A DNA stretch of 64,000 nucleotides from positions 62,001 to 126,000 of the forward strand of contig JAFZFX010000036.1 of the NCBI GenBank assembly GCA_017555695.1. Direction: 5' to 3'. The position numbers were made by a program, and so were the translations under genes. Of this stretch, positions 17,536 to 26,838 are shown piece by piece. Below the pieces are notes generated by a model that worked only from the letters and a program-made list of their open reading frames with translations, was not told the DNA's origin and made no database searches. The stretch is from Alistipes sp. (GTDB lineage Bacteria; Bacteroidota; Bacteroidia; Bacteroidales; Rikenellaceae). Numbering within the stretch: position 1 is the stretch's first letter; the number at the start of each line of letters is the position of its first letter.

Positions 17536-18864
17536 CTATTTCATCAACTCCTCCTCGGCCTGCAACGCTGCCGAGCAGTCGAACTTGTTACGCTCGAACT
17601 TACGCACAATATCCTCCAGACAGAGGTTGCCAATGCTACCCTCGTGTGTGTGGTGCAACTCACGGCCATCGTGCTCGTAAGTGCCATTCTGAACACGCAT
17701 ACCCACCTCACGATAGGCATCACGGAAGGGCACACCCTTCGCTACGGCGTCGTTCACATCCTCTACCGTAAAGAGGTATTTATACTTCTCATCAGCCAAG
17801 ATATCGCGGTTGATCCACATCTGCTCGATACCAGCAGCGGCCATACGCAATACATCAGCAATCTCCTTAAATGCGGGAACATAAATCTCCTTCGTGAGCT
17901 GCATATCGCGGAAATATCCCGACGGCAGGTTTGTCATCGTCAGCGTAACCTCCAGCGGCTGTGCCTGCAGACGGTTACACTTTGCACGAATCAGCTCGAA
18001 GATATCGGGATTCTTCTTATGAGGCATAATGCTTGAGCCTGTAGTGAAGGCATCGGGCAACTTAACAAAACCGAAGTTTGCACACGAGTAGAGACACACA
18101 TCCTGCGCCAATCGACCCACCGTAGCCGCCACAGCAGCAATGGCTGTGAGGGTTACACGCTCGGTCTTACCGCGCTGCATCTGGGCATACATAGAGTTGT
18201 AAGCCAAATCGTTAAAGCCAAGCAACTCGGTTGTCATACGACGATTCAAAGGCACCGACGAGCCGTAGCCCGCACCCGAGCCCAAGGGGTTGGTATTAAC
18301 CAACTTGTAGGCAGCATCGATGAGTAGCAAGTCGTCAGCCAACGCCTCGGCATAGGCACTCAGCCACATACCAAACGACGATGGCATAGCCACCTGCTGG
18401 TGTGTGTAGCCAGGCATCAGCACATCCTTCAGCTCCTCGGCTCGCGACATGAGCACGCCGAACAACTGCTCGACCTGACTCTGCAACTCGATAAGCGCCG
18501 CACGCGAAAAGAGCTTCAAATCGACCATCACCTGGTCGTTACGCGAGCGACCCGTATGAATACGCTTACCAGCATCACCACACATCTCGGTCAAAAGGAA
18601 CTCCACCTGCGAGTGAACATCCTCAACGCCATCCTCAATCTCGAAATTGCCACTCTGAACATCGGCATAAATCTTTTTCAAGCCCTGCTCCAGAGCCACC
18701 TTATCCTCATCAGAGAGCAACCCGATAGAGTTGAGCATCTTCATATGAGCCATATTGCCCAACACATCAGCCTCGGCCAGATACATATCCAGCTCGCGGT
18801 CACGACCTACGGTAAACTCCTCAACGAAGGCATCCGTAGCGTATCCTTTATCCCACAGTTTCAT
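17536..18864 (-). CDS. argH: Argininosuccinate lyase
   Basis: Splits argininosuccinate into arginine and fumarate, the last step of arginine synthesis. The 442 residues carry the fumarase-superfamily signature GSSIMPHKKNPD, the HTGRSRNDQV substrate motif and the catalytic-His region MPGYTHQQVAMP. It starts 3 bases after argE in a tightly packed operon. Confidence 0.97.
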   Translation of the reverse strand: MKLWDKGYATDAFVEEFTVGRDRELDMYLAEADVLGNMAHMKMLNSIGLLSDEDKVALEQGLKKIYADVQSGNFEIEDGVEDVHSQVEFLLTEMCGDAGKRIHTGRSRNDQVMVDLKLFSRAALIELQSQVEQLFGVLMSRAEELKDVLMPGYTHQQVAMPSSFGMWLSAYAEALADDLLLIDAAYKLVNTNPLGSGAGYGSSVPLNRRMTTELLGFNDLAYNSMYAQMQRGKTERVTLTAIAAVAATVGRLAQDVCLYSCANFGFVKLPDAFTTGSSIMPHKKNPDIFELIRAKCNRLQAQPLEVTLTMTNLPSGYFRDMQLTKEIYVPAFKEIADVLRMAAAGIEQMWINRDILADEKYKYLFTVEDVNDAVAKGVPFRDAYREVGMRVQNGTYEHDGRELHHTHEGSIGNLCLEDIVRKFERNKFDCSAALQAEEELMK

Positions 18865-18867
18865 CTA

Positions 18868-19929
18868 TTATTTGCTTTTTTCTATAATCAAATTATCCAA
18901 TACCTGCTCGTACATCTCGATAGCCTCGGCCACCTCGTCGAGCAATATATATTCGTCAGCCGTATGCGAACGGGCGCTGTCACCAGGACCCAACTTGAGC
19001 GTAGTGAAGGGCATCACCGCCTGATTCGACATCGTGGGCGAACCAAACGGCACTCGACCCATAGCCACCAAGCGCTCAACGGCAGGATGAGTCACCTCAA
19101 TCGCAGACGAGTTGAGATGTGTCGAGCGGGGCGTAACCTCGCACTTCACTCCCTTACGAATCTCACCGAGCAACTCCTCATTCTGATAGCACTCATTGAC
19201 TCTGACATCGACCATAAAACGGCAGATGTCGGGTATGACATTATGCTGCACACCAGCCTCTATGCCCGTAACGGTCATCTTGACCGCCCCCAGGAACGGA
19301 GAGACGCGCTCGAAACGGTGTGTCCTGAACCACTCAATATCGGTCAGGGCCTCATAGATGGCATTCACACCCTCCTCGCGGGCAGCGTGTCCCACACGAC
19401 CCTTCGCCACACAATCCAGCACCATAAGCCCCTTCTCGGCTATGGCGGGTTGCATCTCAGTAGGCTCTCCGACAATCGCAAAATCTATCTCACCCAACTC
19501 TGCAAGCACAGCTCTCACGCCACCAGCGCCCGTAACCTCCTCCTCGGCCGAAGCCATATATATAAGGTTATAGGGTTGCTCTCGCTTCGCCAGCGCCACG
19601 AATGCCGCCAACAGAGCCACCACGCTACCGCCCGTATCGTTGCTACCCAAACCATAAAGACGACCATCTTCAATCGTCGGCTGGAAGGGGTCACGCACCC
19701 ACGAAGCGTTAGGCTTCACAGTGTCGATATGTGCATCGAGCAGAATGGTGGGCTTGTTAGGATTATGCTCACGAACCTCGGCCCAGACATTGTTGCCTTT
19801 ACGATGAGCCACAAAGCCCAACTCCTCGATTGCCGACTGCATAATATCAGCTGCCGCTGCCTCGTCTCTACTGACAGAGGGCGTAGCAATCAATCGCTGC
19901 AGGAGTTCTATGGCTTGGTGAGTGTTCAT
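18868..19929 (-). CDS. argE: M20 family deacylase, probable N-acylornithine deacetylase
   Basis: A 353-residue M20 zinc metallopeptidase: ILLDAHIDTVKPN holds the first metal His and Asp, GSNDTGGSV the bridging Asp, MASAEEEVTGAGG the catalytic Glu pair, and IVGEPTEM and a C-terminal His the remaining ligands. Its place between argB and argH points to removal of the acyl group in arginine synthesis. Whether the substrate is N-acetyl- or N-succinyl-ornithine or -citrulline cannot be read from sequence. Some Bacteroidales use succinylated intermediates, and related DapE enzymes have the same fold. Confidence 0.85.
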   Translation of the reverse strand: MNTHQAIELLQRLIATPSVSRDEAAAADIMQSAIEELGFVAHRKGNNVWAEVREHNPNKPTILLDAHIDTVKPNASWVRDPFQPTIEDGRLYGLGSNDTGGSVVALLAAFVALAKREQPYNLIYMASAEEEVTGAGGVRAVLAELGEIDFAIVGEPTEMQPAIAEKGLMVLDCVAKGRVGHAAREEGVNAIYEALTDIEWFRTHRFERVSPFLGAVKMTVTGIEAGVQHNVIPDICRFMVDVRVNECYQNEELLGEIRKGVKCEVTPRSTHLNSSAIEVTHPAVERLVAMGRVPFGSPTMSNQAVMPFTTLKLGPGDSARSHTADEYILLDEVAEAIEMYEQVLDNLIIEKSK

Positions 19930-19955
19930 CTTAACGGCACAAACTTTTTTTCGCC

Positions 19956-20717
19956 CTACTTCACGACAAGCGTTCCGCCTGTCAGGTTGTTGGGTGATGT
20001 AATTCTAACTGATGTAACGCCCGAAGAGATAGTCTTGTAGGCGTTGTCAATCTTGGGAATCATTCCCGAATGTATCTTCTCCTCGGCACAAAGCTGTGCA
20101 TAGAGCTCGGGGGTGATGGTCTCAATCAACGACTCGGGGTCATCAACATCGAGCAATACGCCCGCCTTATCGAGCGTAAATACCAACTCCACATCGAACT
20201 TCTCGGCCAAACCCATAGCGACGGCCGAAGCCACACTATCGGCGTTGGTGTTGAGCAGTTCACCCTGCTCCGACATCGTGATGGGCGAAACTACGGGAGT
20301 GATGCCCGCATCGAGCAACATAGCCAGCACCTTGCCGTCGGCCTTATCCACATCGCCCACAAAGCCCCAATCTATATCTGTGACCTTGCGGCGTGTAGAC
20401 TTCACCACAGCCATATCGCAACCCGACAGACCGCAGGCATTCACGCCACGCGCCTGCAAGCCAGCCACGACCTTCTTGTTAGCCAGACCAGCGTACGACA
20501 TCACTGCAATATTCAGAGTTGCGGCATCGGTTATACGACGACCCTGGTGCATCTTCACCTCTACGCCCAACTGCTCGGCCAGACGCGAACCCATCACGCC
20601 ACCGCCGTGAACCAGCACAAACGGCTCATTCAATGCGGCCAGCGAGTCGCACAGAGGCTGCAACACAGCGTCGTCCTCGATTAACTTACCGCCTATCTTT
20701 ATTACCTTTATCTTCAT
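19956..20717 (-). CDS. argB: N-acylglutamate kinase
   Basis: Phosphorylates N-acetyl- (or N-acyl-) glutamate, the second step of arginine synthesis. The 253 residues have the amino-acid kinase motifs KIGGKLIED, VLVHGGGVMGSRL, NADSVASAVAMG and a C-terminal GMIPKIDNAYKTISSG. It is a short single-domain kinase without an N-terminal arginine-sensing helix, so feedback control is more likely at transcription through ArgR. The start lies 24 bases after argD. Confidence 0.95.
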   Translation of the reverse strand: MKIKVIKIGGKLIEDDAVLQPLCDSLAALNEPFVLVHGGGVMGSRLAEQLGVEVKMHQGRRITDAATLNIAVMSYAGLANKKVVAGLQARGVNACGLSGCDMAVVKSTRRKVTDIDWGFVGDVDKADGKVLAMLLDAGITPVVSPITMSEQGELLNTNADSVASAVAMGLAEKFDVELVFTLDKAGVLLDVDDPESLIETITPELYAQLCAEEKIHSGMIPKIDNAYKTISSGVTSVRITSPNNLTGGTLVVK

Positions 20718-20741
20718 TGTAAATGACTCTTATTTAGGGGA

Positions 20742-21878
20742 CTACATTCCCATCTCGGCAGCCGTTGCCTTGAAGGCCTCGATAAAGCGCTCAACCTCCT
20801 TCTCGCCAATCATCAACGGCGGCAACAGACGCAGAGTATATTTACCAGTAAGACCTGTCATAATGTGGTACTTCTCGCGCAAAACCTTGCGGAAATCAGC
20901 CTGCGGAACGCTCAAGTCGATACCGATAATCAGACCTCGGCCACGCACATCCTTAATGCCGCTTACACCCTTGATGCCCTCGACAATCTTCTCTCCCATA
21001 CGGAGTGCATTCTCCACAAGACCCTCGCTCTCGACAACATCGGCAACTGCGATAGCAGCAGCACAAGCCAAATGGCTACCGCCGAAAGTCGTACCCAGCA
21101 TACCTGTCTTAGCAGGAATCTCAGGTGAAATCATCACCGCACCTACGGGGAAACCGTTACCGATACCCTTCGCCATAGTGATGATATCGGCCTTAACGCC
21201 AGTCCACTGATGCGAGAAGAACTTACCACTACGGCCATAGCCCGCCTGTATCTCATCACAGATGAGCATTGTGCCCATAGCATCACACTCCTCGCGTGCG
21301 ACCTTCATAAACTCGTCGGTTGCAACCTGGATACCACCAACACCCTGAATAGGCTCGATGATAACGGCCGCATACTCACCACGACGCAACTCCTCACGCA
21401 GAGCATCGCAGTCGTTGAGTGCAACGAAAGAGATTTTGTCGTTCTTATTTACGGGAGCCTGAATTGCGGGGTTGTCAGTAACCGTAACAGCCAGACTCGT
21501 ACGGCCGTGGAACGCACCACGCATAGCCAATACGCGCTCTCGGCCAGTTGTGAATGACGCCAACTTCAGCGCATTCTCGTTAGCCTCGGCTCCGCTGTTG
21601 CACAAGAAGAGTTTGTAATCGTCGTAACCAGACAATCGACCCAACTTCTCGGCCAACTCCACCTGCAGTGAGTTGATAACGGCGTTGGAGTAGAAGCCTA
21701 TTTTTGAGAGCTGCTCCTGAATCTTCTCGACATAGTGCGGGTGAGTGTGACCGATAGAAATCACGGCGTGACCGCCATAGAAGTCCATATACTCAACACC
21801 CTGCTTGTCCCACAGATATGCTCCCTGAGCCTTAACGGGCTCCATATCGAGCAGCGAATATACTTCAAACAGATTCAT
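20742..21878 (-). CDS. argD: N-acylornithine aminotransferase
   Basis: PLP-dependent class III aminotransferase forming N-acylornithine from the semialdehyde and glutamate. The 378 residues show LCNSGAEANENALKLA (cofactor phosphate), RGAFHGRTS, IIEPIQGVGG, LLCDEIQAGYGR-type motif (LICDEIQAGYGR here) and the Schiff-base Lys in MAKGIGNG. It follows argC by 12 bases. Confidence 0.95.
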   Translation of the reverse strand: MNLFEVYSLLDMEPVKAQGAYLWDKQGVEYMDFYGGHAVISIGHTHPHYVEKIQEQLSKIGFYSNAVINSLQVELAEKLGRLSGYDDYKLFLCNSGAEANENALKLASFTTGRERVLAMRGAFHGRTSLAVTVTDNPAIQAPVNKNDKISFVALNDCDALREELRRGEYAAVIIEPIQGVGGIQVATDEFMKVAREECDAMGTMLICDEIQAGYGRSGKFFSHQWTGVKADIITMAKGIGNGFPVGAVMISPEIPAKTGMLGTTFGGSHLACAAAIAVADVVESEGLVENALRMGEKIVEGIKGVSGIKDVRGRGLIIGIDLSVPQADFRKVLREKYHIMTGLTGKYTLRLLPPLMIGEKEVERFIEAFKATAAEMGM

Positions 21879-21890
21879 TTCTCTATTGTT

Positions 21891-22853
21891 TTAGAAATAG
21901 TTAGCCTTAAGACGCAGACCCATCATCTCGTCCAGGCCAAACATCAGGTTCATATTCTGGATAGCCTGACCCGATGCACCCTTCATCATATTGTCCACAA
22001 CCGAAGTGATGAGCAACTTACGACCCACCTTCTGCAACGAGAGGAAGCAGTAGTTGGTGTTCACAACCTGCTTCATATAGACAGGCTTATCGCTCACGCA
22101 CACAAACGGATGCTGAGCGTAGTAGTTCTTGAAAATCTCAACAATCTCCTCCTGCGACTCATCCAGGCGCACCACTACATCGCTCATAATACCGCGTGTA
22201 TGGCAACCTCTGACAGGCACAAACGCAATGTCGGTAGTCTCCTTACCACCAGCCGCCACCACGGTCTCGCCAATTTCGCCCAGATGCTGGTGAGTGAAGA
22301 CCTTGTAGTTAGACAAATTGGCACTGCGGTTGCTGAAGTGAGTGTCGGGTGTGGGCTTCTGGCCTGCGCCAGTTGAACCTGTGATACCCGTAACGGTCAC
22401 CTCCTCGGGCAGGATACCAGCCGCAGCCAGAGGCAACAGAGCCAGGTTGATAGATGTGGCAAAACATCCAGGGTTAGCCACGCAACGAGCCTTGCTGATA
22501 GCCTCACGATTGAGCTCCGGAGCGCCATAAACAAACTCACCGGCATCGGCCTTCAGACGGAAGTCGTTACTCATATCGATAATCTTAACGCTCTGCGGCA
22601 CAACATTCTCCGAAAGGAACTTGGCCGAGTTACCGTGACCCATACATACGAACAACACATCAATATCGCTGAAGTCGATGTTGCTGAACTGCAAATCGCA
22701 GTAGAGCAAATCGCTATGCACCGAGTGGATAGGCTCACCCTTGTGAGACTCACTCTGCACATACTTAACCTCTGCCTCGGGGTGGTTGATCAGCACCCTC
22801 AACAGCTCACCCGCTACATAACCAGCGCCACCTGCTATACCTACTCTAATCAT
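21891..22853 (-). CDS. argC: N-acyl-gamma-glutamyl-phosphate reductase
   Basis: NADPH-dependent reductase forming N-acylglutamate semialdehyde. The 320 residues start with a Rossmann GIAGGAGYVAGEL motif, carry the nucleophilic Cys in ANPGCFATS near residue 131 and the His-containing PVRGCHTRGI motif. Its start codon overlaps the argG stop by one base (TAATG), indicating translational coupling. Confidence 0.96.
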   Translation of the reverse strand: MIRVGIAGGAGYVAGELLRVLINHPEAEVKYVQSESHKGEPIHSVHSDLLYCDLQFSNIDFSDIDVLFVCMGHGNSAKFLSENVVPQSVKIIDMSNDFRLKADAGEFVYGAPELNREAISKARCVANPGCFATSINLALLPLAAAGILPEEVTVTGITGSTGAGQKPTPDTHFSNRSANLSNYKVFTHQHLGEIGETVVAAGGKETTDIAFVPVRGCHTRGIMSDVVVRLDESQEEIVEIFKNYYAQHPFVCVSDKPVYMKQVVNTNYCFLSLQKVGRKLLITSVVDNMMKGASGQAIQNMNLMFGLDEMMGLRLKANYF

Positions 22854-24043
22854 TACTCTTCGTCGGGATTAACTGCGTGATAAATCTTCAAAGGCATAGA
22901 TGCAATCTTGGTGAAGCCCTTAACATCGTCGGCTGTCCACGCATTGTTCATCTCGCCATACTCTGCGAACTTGGCATTCATCAAGTCGTGCTCTGACTCG
23001 ATACCAACCAAAGTGAATGTGTAGGGACGGAGTGTGATGAACACCTTACCCGATACATTGCGCTGGCTGTTGTCCAAGAAAGCCTCCACATCACGCATAA
23101 CGGGCTCTGAGTACATAGCCTCGTGCATAAACATACCGTACCAAGTACCGAGCTGGTCCTTCCAATACTGCTGCCACTTTGTGAGCGTGTGCTTCTCCAA
23201 AAGCTCGTGAGCCTTGATGATGAGCATAGGTGCAGCAGCCTCGAAACCTACACGACCCTTGATACCAACGATAGTGTCACCCACATGAGTGTCACGACCG
23301 ATAGCCCAAGCCGAACCAATAGCCTCCAATTTGTTGATGGCAGCAACGCCGCTTACAGCCTCGCCATTTACGCCAACAACCTCACCGCACTTGAACTCAA
23401 TCTCCAACGACTCCTCGCCCTCGCGCTGCAACTGCGAAGGATAAGCCTTCTCGGGAAGGTTTGTAGCTGAGCAGAGAGTCTCCTTACCACCTACTGATGT
23501 ACCCCATACACCCTTGTTGATAGAGTACTCCATCTTTGTAAAGTCGGCCTCAAAGCCATTCTCCTTCAAGTAGTTGATCTCATACTCGCGTGTGAGCTTC
23601 ATATCGCGTGTGGGAGTGATAATCTCAACCTGCGGAGCAAACACCTCGAAAGTAAGGTCGAAACGCACCTGGTCGTTACCAGCACCTGTCGAACCGTGAG
23701 CGATTGCGTCGGCACCGATAGAGTTTGCATAAGCTACGATAGCCAAAGCCTGGAATGTACGCTCTGAGCTAACTGAAATAGGATATGTCTTGTTACGCAA
23801 CACATTACCCATAACCATATACTTGATACACTTCGAGTAGTAATCACCCGTAACATCCAGATTCACATGCTGCTTTGCACCCAACTGGTAAGCGCGCTCC
23901 TCAACGGCCTTGAGTTCCTCGTCAGAGAAACCGCCCGTGTTAGCCAACGCTGTATAAACCTCATAACCCAACTCCTTGGTGAGGTACTTCACACAAAACG
24001 AGGTATCCAAACCTCCGCTATATGCCAAAACTACTTTCTTCAT
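22853..24043 (-). CDS. argG: Argininosuccinate synthase
   Basis: Joins citrulline and aspartate with ATP hydrolysis to argininosuccinate. The 396 residues begin with the PP-loop VVLAYSGGLDTSF and contain AHGSTGAGNDQVRF and EYSINKGVWGTSVGG, all standard for the family. It lies 38 bases downstream of the GNAT gene and shares one base with argC. No carbamoyltransferase (argF) is present in the operon to supply its citrulline. Confidence 0.97.
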   Translation of the reverse strand: MKKVVLAYSGGLDTSFCVKYLTKELGYEVYTALANTGGFSDEELKAVEERAYQLGAKQHVNLDVTGDYYSKCIKYMVMGNVLRNKTYPISVSSERTFQALAIVAYANSIGADAIAHGSTGAGNDQVRFDLTFEVFAPQVEIITPTRDMKLTREYEINYLKENGFEADFTKMEYSINKGVWGTSVGGKETLCSATNLPEKAYPSQLQREGEESLEIEFKCGEVVGVNGEAVSGVAAINKLEAIGSAWAIGRDTHVGDTIVGIKGRVGFEAAAPMLIIKAHELLEKHTLTKWQQYWKDQLGTWYGMFMHEAMYSEPVMRDVEAFLDNSQRNVSGKVFITLRPYTFTLVGIESEHDLMNAKFAEYGEMNNAWTADDVKGFTKIASMPLKIYHAVNPDEE

Positions 24044-24081
24044 TATCTATCTCTTTTTTACTTATTTTACTCTGTCTGTTT

Positions 24082-24702
24082 TTACTTGTTACCGAACAGA
24101 CGGCTCAACCACGAGCCCTTCTTCTTGTTCTGCTCAGCAGCCGCTGCCTCGGCCTCAGCCTTCTTGCGAGCAGCCTTCTCGGGGTCGTAAATCATACCCG
24201 TGCAGAGGCACTTTGTCATATTTGTACGCTGCAACACATCGTAATTGACACACGACTTGCAACCCTTCCAGAACTCCTCATCATCGGTAAGCATTGCGAA
24301 AGTCACAGGCTCATAACCCAGTGCAGTATTGATACGCATCACCGCCTCGCCTGTTGTAAGACCAAAGAGCTTGGCATTGGGGAAGCGCTTACGCGAAAGG
24401 TCAAAAGCGGCCTGCTTGATACGCTTTGCTACGCCCATACCACGATACTGGGGGCGTACGATAAGACCTGAGTTTGCCACAAACTCGTCGTGACCCCACG
24501 ACTCGATGTAACAAAATCCTACGAGTTCATCACGGTTTACGGCAATGATAGCCTTACCAGAATTAATTTTATCGGCGATATACTCGTCGGTACGACGGGC
24601 AATACCCGTTCCGCGCTGCTTGGCCGCCTCGTCAATAGAGTCGTTAATCTGCGTAACAAAACGCAAATGCTCCTCGGTTGCGACCATTACATCAATCTTC
24701 AT
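24082..24702 (-). CDS. GNAT acyltransferase, candidate N-acylglutamate synthase (first arginine gene)
   Basis: A 206-residue single-domain GNAT protein with the acyl-CoA-binding loop VRPQYRGMGVAKR near residue 95 and a Cys-rich segment (GCKSCVNYD ... TKCLCTGMIYDP) that could bind metal or be structural. A Lys/Ala-rich helical tail ends the protein. It heads the arginine operon opposite argR, the position expected of the enzyme that acylates glutamate. From memory, the same gene order occurs in Bacteroides, where this family has been proposed as the acylglutamate synthase. No classical argA or argJ is present. The specific acyl donor is not determined. Confidence 0.75.
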   Translation of the reverse strand: MKIDVMVATEEHLRFVTQINDSIDEAAKQRGTGIARRTDEYIADKINSGKAIIAVNRDELVGFCYIESWGHDEFVANSGLIVRPQYRGMGVAKRIKQAAFDLSRKRFPNAKLFGLTTGEAVMRINTALGYEPVTFAMLTDDEEFWKGCKSCVNYDVLQRTNMTKCLCTGMIYDPEKAARKKAEAEAAAAEQNKKKGSWLSRLFGNK

Positions 24703-24751
24703 TACTACAAAATATTATTTATCGTTTACTATAATTTTCTATTTCAAGGTG

Positions 24752-24783
24752 CAAAGATTGCATATAAATACGCAATATGCAAA
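24752..24783 (-). promoter_or_regulatory. Arginine operon promoter with an operator-like palindrome in its spacer
   Basis: On the reverse strand a -33 TTTG (24783-24780) and a -7 AATCTTTG (24759-24752, one mismatch to TAnnTTTG) are separated by 20 bases, 50 bases before the GNAT start. The spacer holds tgcatataaatacgca (24759-24774), imperfect dyad symmetry with TGC(A/G)TA half-sites resembling an ARG box. ArgR binding there would block the promoter. Confidence 0.6.
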
Positions 24784-24877
24784 TATTTCAAATCCTATAT
24801 TTATATATAATATAAAATATTCGCATAATTGCATATATGCTGCATTTTTATGCCATTTATGTAACCATTATGCATAA
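24759..24877. promoter_or_regulatory. Cluster of ArgR-like palindromes between the arginine operon and argR
   Basis: Within very AT-rich DNA I see tgcatataaatacgca (24759-24774), gcatatatgc (24831-24840, perfect), gcatttttatgc (24842-24853, perfect) and ttatgcataa (24868-24877, perfect). All use GCAT/ATGC half-sites. This spacing and repetition suit a hexameric ArgR. Assignment to ArgR is inference from position and symmetry. Confidence 0.5.
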
Positions 24878-24987
24878 ACCCTCACCGCCAGAGCCAATGC
24901 GAACAAATTTCCGCCATATTATGAATAATTGCTCCGTCACGCCCTCCAAAACAGAATAAAATAGTTGCTTTTTACATTTTTTCGCAT

Positions 24988-24995
24988 TATATTTG
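24988..24995 (+). promoter_or_regulatory. argR promoter
   Basis: -7 TATATTTG matches TAnnTTTG, with a -33-like TTG at 24965-24967 about 19-20 bases upstream. The ATG of argR follows 40 bases later. Confidence 0.62.
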
Positions 24996-25035
24996 TATAA
25001 ATATGCCTAAACATACCTAAAACTAAACTAACAAA

Positions 25036-25503
25036 ATGAACCAAAAAACACAACGATTTGCCACCATCAGGAAAATCATACGCAATGAGCTCATCTCGTC
25101 ACAGGAGGAGTTGATTGCGCGATTGCGCGAGAGTGGCGTAGAGATTACTCAAAGCACCCTATCGCGCGACCTGAAGTTTATGAATGTGGCCAAAGTACCC
25201 CACAAGAACAAGGGTTACATCTATGTTCTGCCCAACACCGTACAGCACGACGCCACCGTGTCGTCAAACATCTCCGACAACATCGTAGGCCTCACATTTT
25301 CAGGCAATCTCGGTGTTTTGAAGACCAAATCTGGCTACGCGAGCGCCATATCAGTTCCGATTGACAATCTCGACAGCCCCGACATCCTAGGCACCATTGC
25401 TGGCGACAACACCGTGCTACTCATACTGCGCGAAGATGCCGACCGCAACAACATAATCGATGCACTGATTAGGATATTCCCAATGCTGGGTAACATACTC
25501 TAA
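25036..25503 (+). CDS. argR: Arginine repressor ArgR
   Basis: Arginine-responsive DNA-binding regulator of 155 residues. The N-terminal winged helix carries the family pattern RFATIRKIIRN...SQEELIARLRESG and TQSTLSRDLKFM, which places Ser/Arg in the recognition helix. The C-terminal half has the hexamerisation and arginine-binding segment SPDILGTIAGDNTVLLI. It is transcribed away from the arginine operon and very probably controls both directions through the palindromes between them. Confidence 0.95.
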   Translation: MNQKTQRFATIRKIIRNELISSQEELIARLRESGVEITQSTLSRDLKFMNVAKVPHKNKGYIYVLPNTVQHDATVSSNISDNIVGLTFSGNLGVLKTKSGYASAISVPIDNLDSPDILGTIAGDNTVLLILREDADRNNIIDALIRIFPMLGNIL

Positions 25504-25533
25504 CCGAGCCTATTCCAATCGGCTCAAACAAAA

Positions 25534-25574
25534 AAATATGCAGGGCAGCCACCAGTAAGCTACCCTGCATATTT
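25534..25574. terminator. Terminator between convergent argR and the transglutaminase gene
   Basis: Stem aaatatgcagggcagc (25534-25549) pairs with gctaccctgcatattt (25559-25574) with one G-U position and a short loop. It is A-rich before and T-rich after, so usable on both strands. Confidence 0.82.
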
Positions 25575-25611
25575 ATTCTACCCCCAACCCAAAGGTCAGA
25601 CATTCAGCAAA

Positions 25612-26838
25612 CTACTCCTCATACGGAGATTGCCAAAACCACTCGTCATCACACACTCGCAGATTTGCCCAACCGATTGATGCCGACTGTGAATTGATTT
25701 CATCATAGGGCATCAGTGCAATATAACGATAGGTCTGCCCCTCGACAATAGTCTCGGCATTGAATCGGGCATAGTCCATACAGCTGATATAATAGAGATT
25801 CTTTGCCATATATCTATCGAGATAATACTCTTTAGTCTGCTTTGAACGATTGTTCCAATTCGCATTCTCATTCAGTTGCAAAGGCTGGTCGTTACGCAGA
25901 CGCTCACGCACCTCGGCAATAGAGAGCATCAAACCGTTTTCATCCATAACATATGCCTCGAAAGTGGGGTCCACCCACAACCACTTATCCAAAGTGTTGC
26001 CATATACAGCAGTAATAACATGGCAATCAGATACATAATCATGAGGCAAACAAGTGATAAAACGCGCCTTGAAGCCCATCGCAAGATATACCTCGGTCAG
26101 CATCTGAGCCATCATACGGCAGTTTACGCCTCTATTCTCCTTTTGGCAAAGTTCAACCACTGCGATTGTATTCTTTACCTCGGGGTTGTCGGAACTACCA
26201 TCGTGAGGTACAATATTATGCACCCAATGTAATAGGTTTTTAATCTTTGATATTTCATCACCCGCACCTGCTATGCTATCCAGGTTAAACTTCTCGCGCA
26301 GACGCACCAGGTCGGGATTATTGGGTGACATATAGCGAAACCTCATTCCTTCGGGTAATGCCCCACGATAATATTGTTTAGCATTTTTGAGTTTCTGCTT
26401 GTAGTCACCCCACTTCTCCAATCTATCCATACAAGCCTTAAAGCGTGGCTCATTGCGTATGGCGTCGAGGTCACTATCCTTATTGATATTCTGCAAGTTA
26501 ATCTCCTCCTTATCAATCACACGATTGGTGTAATATTCAAAAGTTTTGAGTGCTCCCTTCTTATCGCCAGCAAGTGTGCGATAACAAGCCAAGTTGTAGT
26601 AGAAGTTTCCATCGAGGTCGGTATCCCACAGAAAATCCATACGCACAGAATCGGGTTGCGCCATAACGATTTTGCGGTACTGCTCTTGGTTGGCTACCAA
26701 CTTTTTCCACTCTCCTTTTTCATAGAATTGGTCAGCCTCTTTATCGAGGCGGTTGAGTTCCTCCTGCCATTTTGGAGTTTGTGCTTGAGTTGAGATTACT
26801 GCCATAATAGCAATGGCAAGCATAAAAAATTTCCTCAT
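25612..26838 (-). CDS. Secreted transglutaminase-like protein
   Basis: A 408-residue protein with a signal peptide (cleavage likely after residues 18-20, STQAQ). Residues 80-110 resemble a TPR-like helix pair. The transglutaminase core has a complete catalytic triad: Cys240 in RGVNCRMMAQ, His273 in DCHVITAVYG and Asp290 in WVDPTFEAY. Such proteins in Bacteroidota are usually periplasmic or surface peptidases or cross-linking enzymes of unknown substrate. It is a single gene, and the 355 bases upstream hold a structured element. Confidence 0.78.
   Translation of the reverse strand: MRKFFMLAIAIMAVISTQAQTPKWQEELNRLDKEADQFYEKGEWKKLVANQEQYRKIVMAQPDSVRMDFLWDTDLDGNFYYNLACYRTLAGDKKGALKTFEYYTNRVIDKEEINLQNINKDSDLDAIRNEPRFKACMDRLEKWGDYKQKLKNAKQYYRGALPEGMRFRYMSPNNPDLVRLREKFNLDSIAGAGDEISKIKNLLHWVHNIVPHDGSSDNPEVKNTIAVVELCQKENRGVNCRMMAQMLTEVYLAMGFKARFITCLPHDYVSDCHVITAVYGNTLDKWLWVDPTFEAYVMDENGLMLSIAEVRERLRNDQPLQLNENANWNNRSKQTKEYYLDRYMAKNLYYISCMDYARFNAETIVEGQTYRYIALMPYDEINSQSASIGWANLRVCDDEWFWQSPYEE

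Noticed and set aside
18400-20040. A long open frame of about 546 codons on the plus strand across argH and argE
   Set aside because: It is antisense to two well-conserved genes, its translation is Leu/His/Arg-rich without any family motif, and such mirror frames follow from codon bias.
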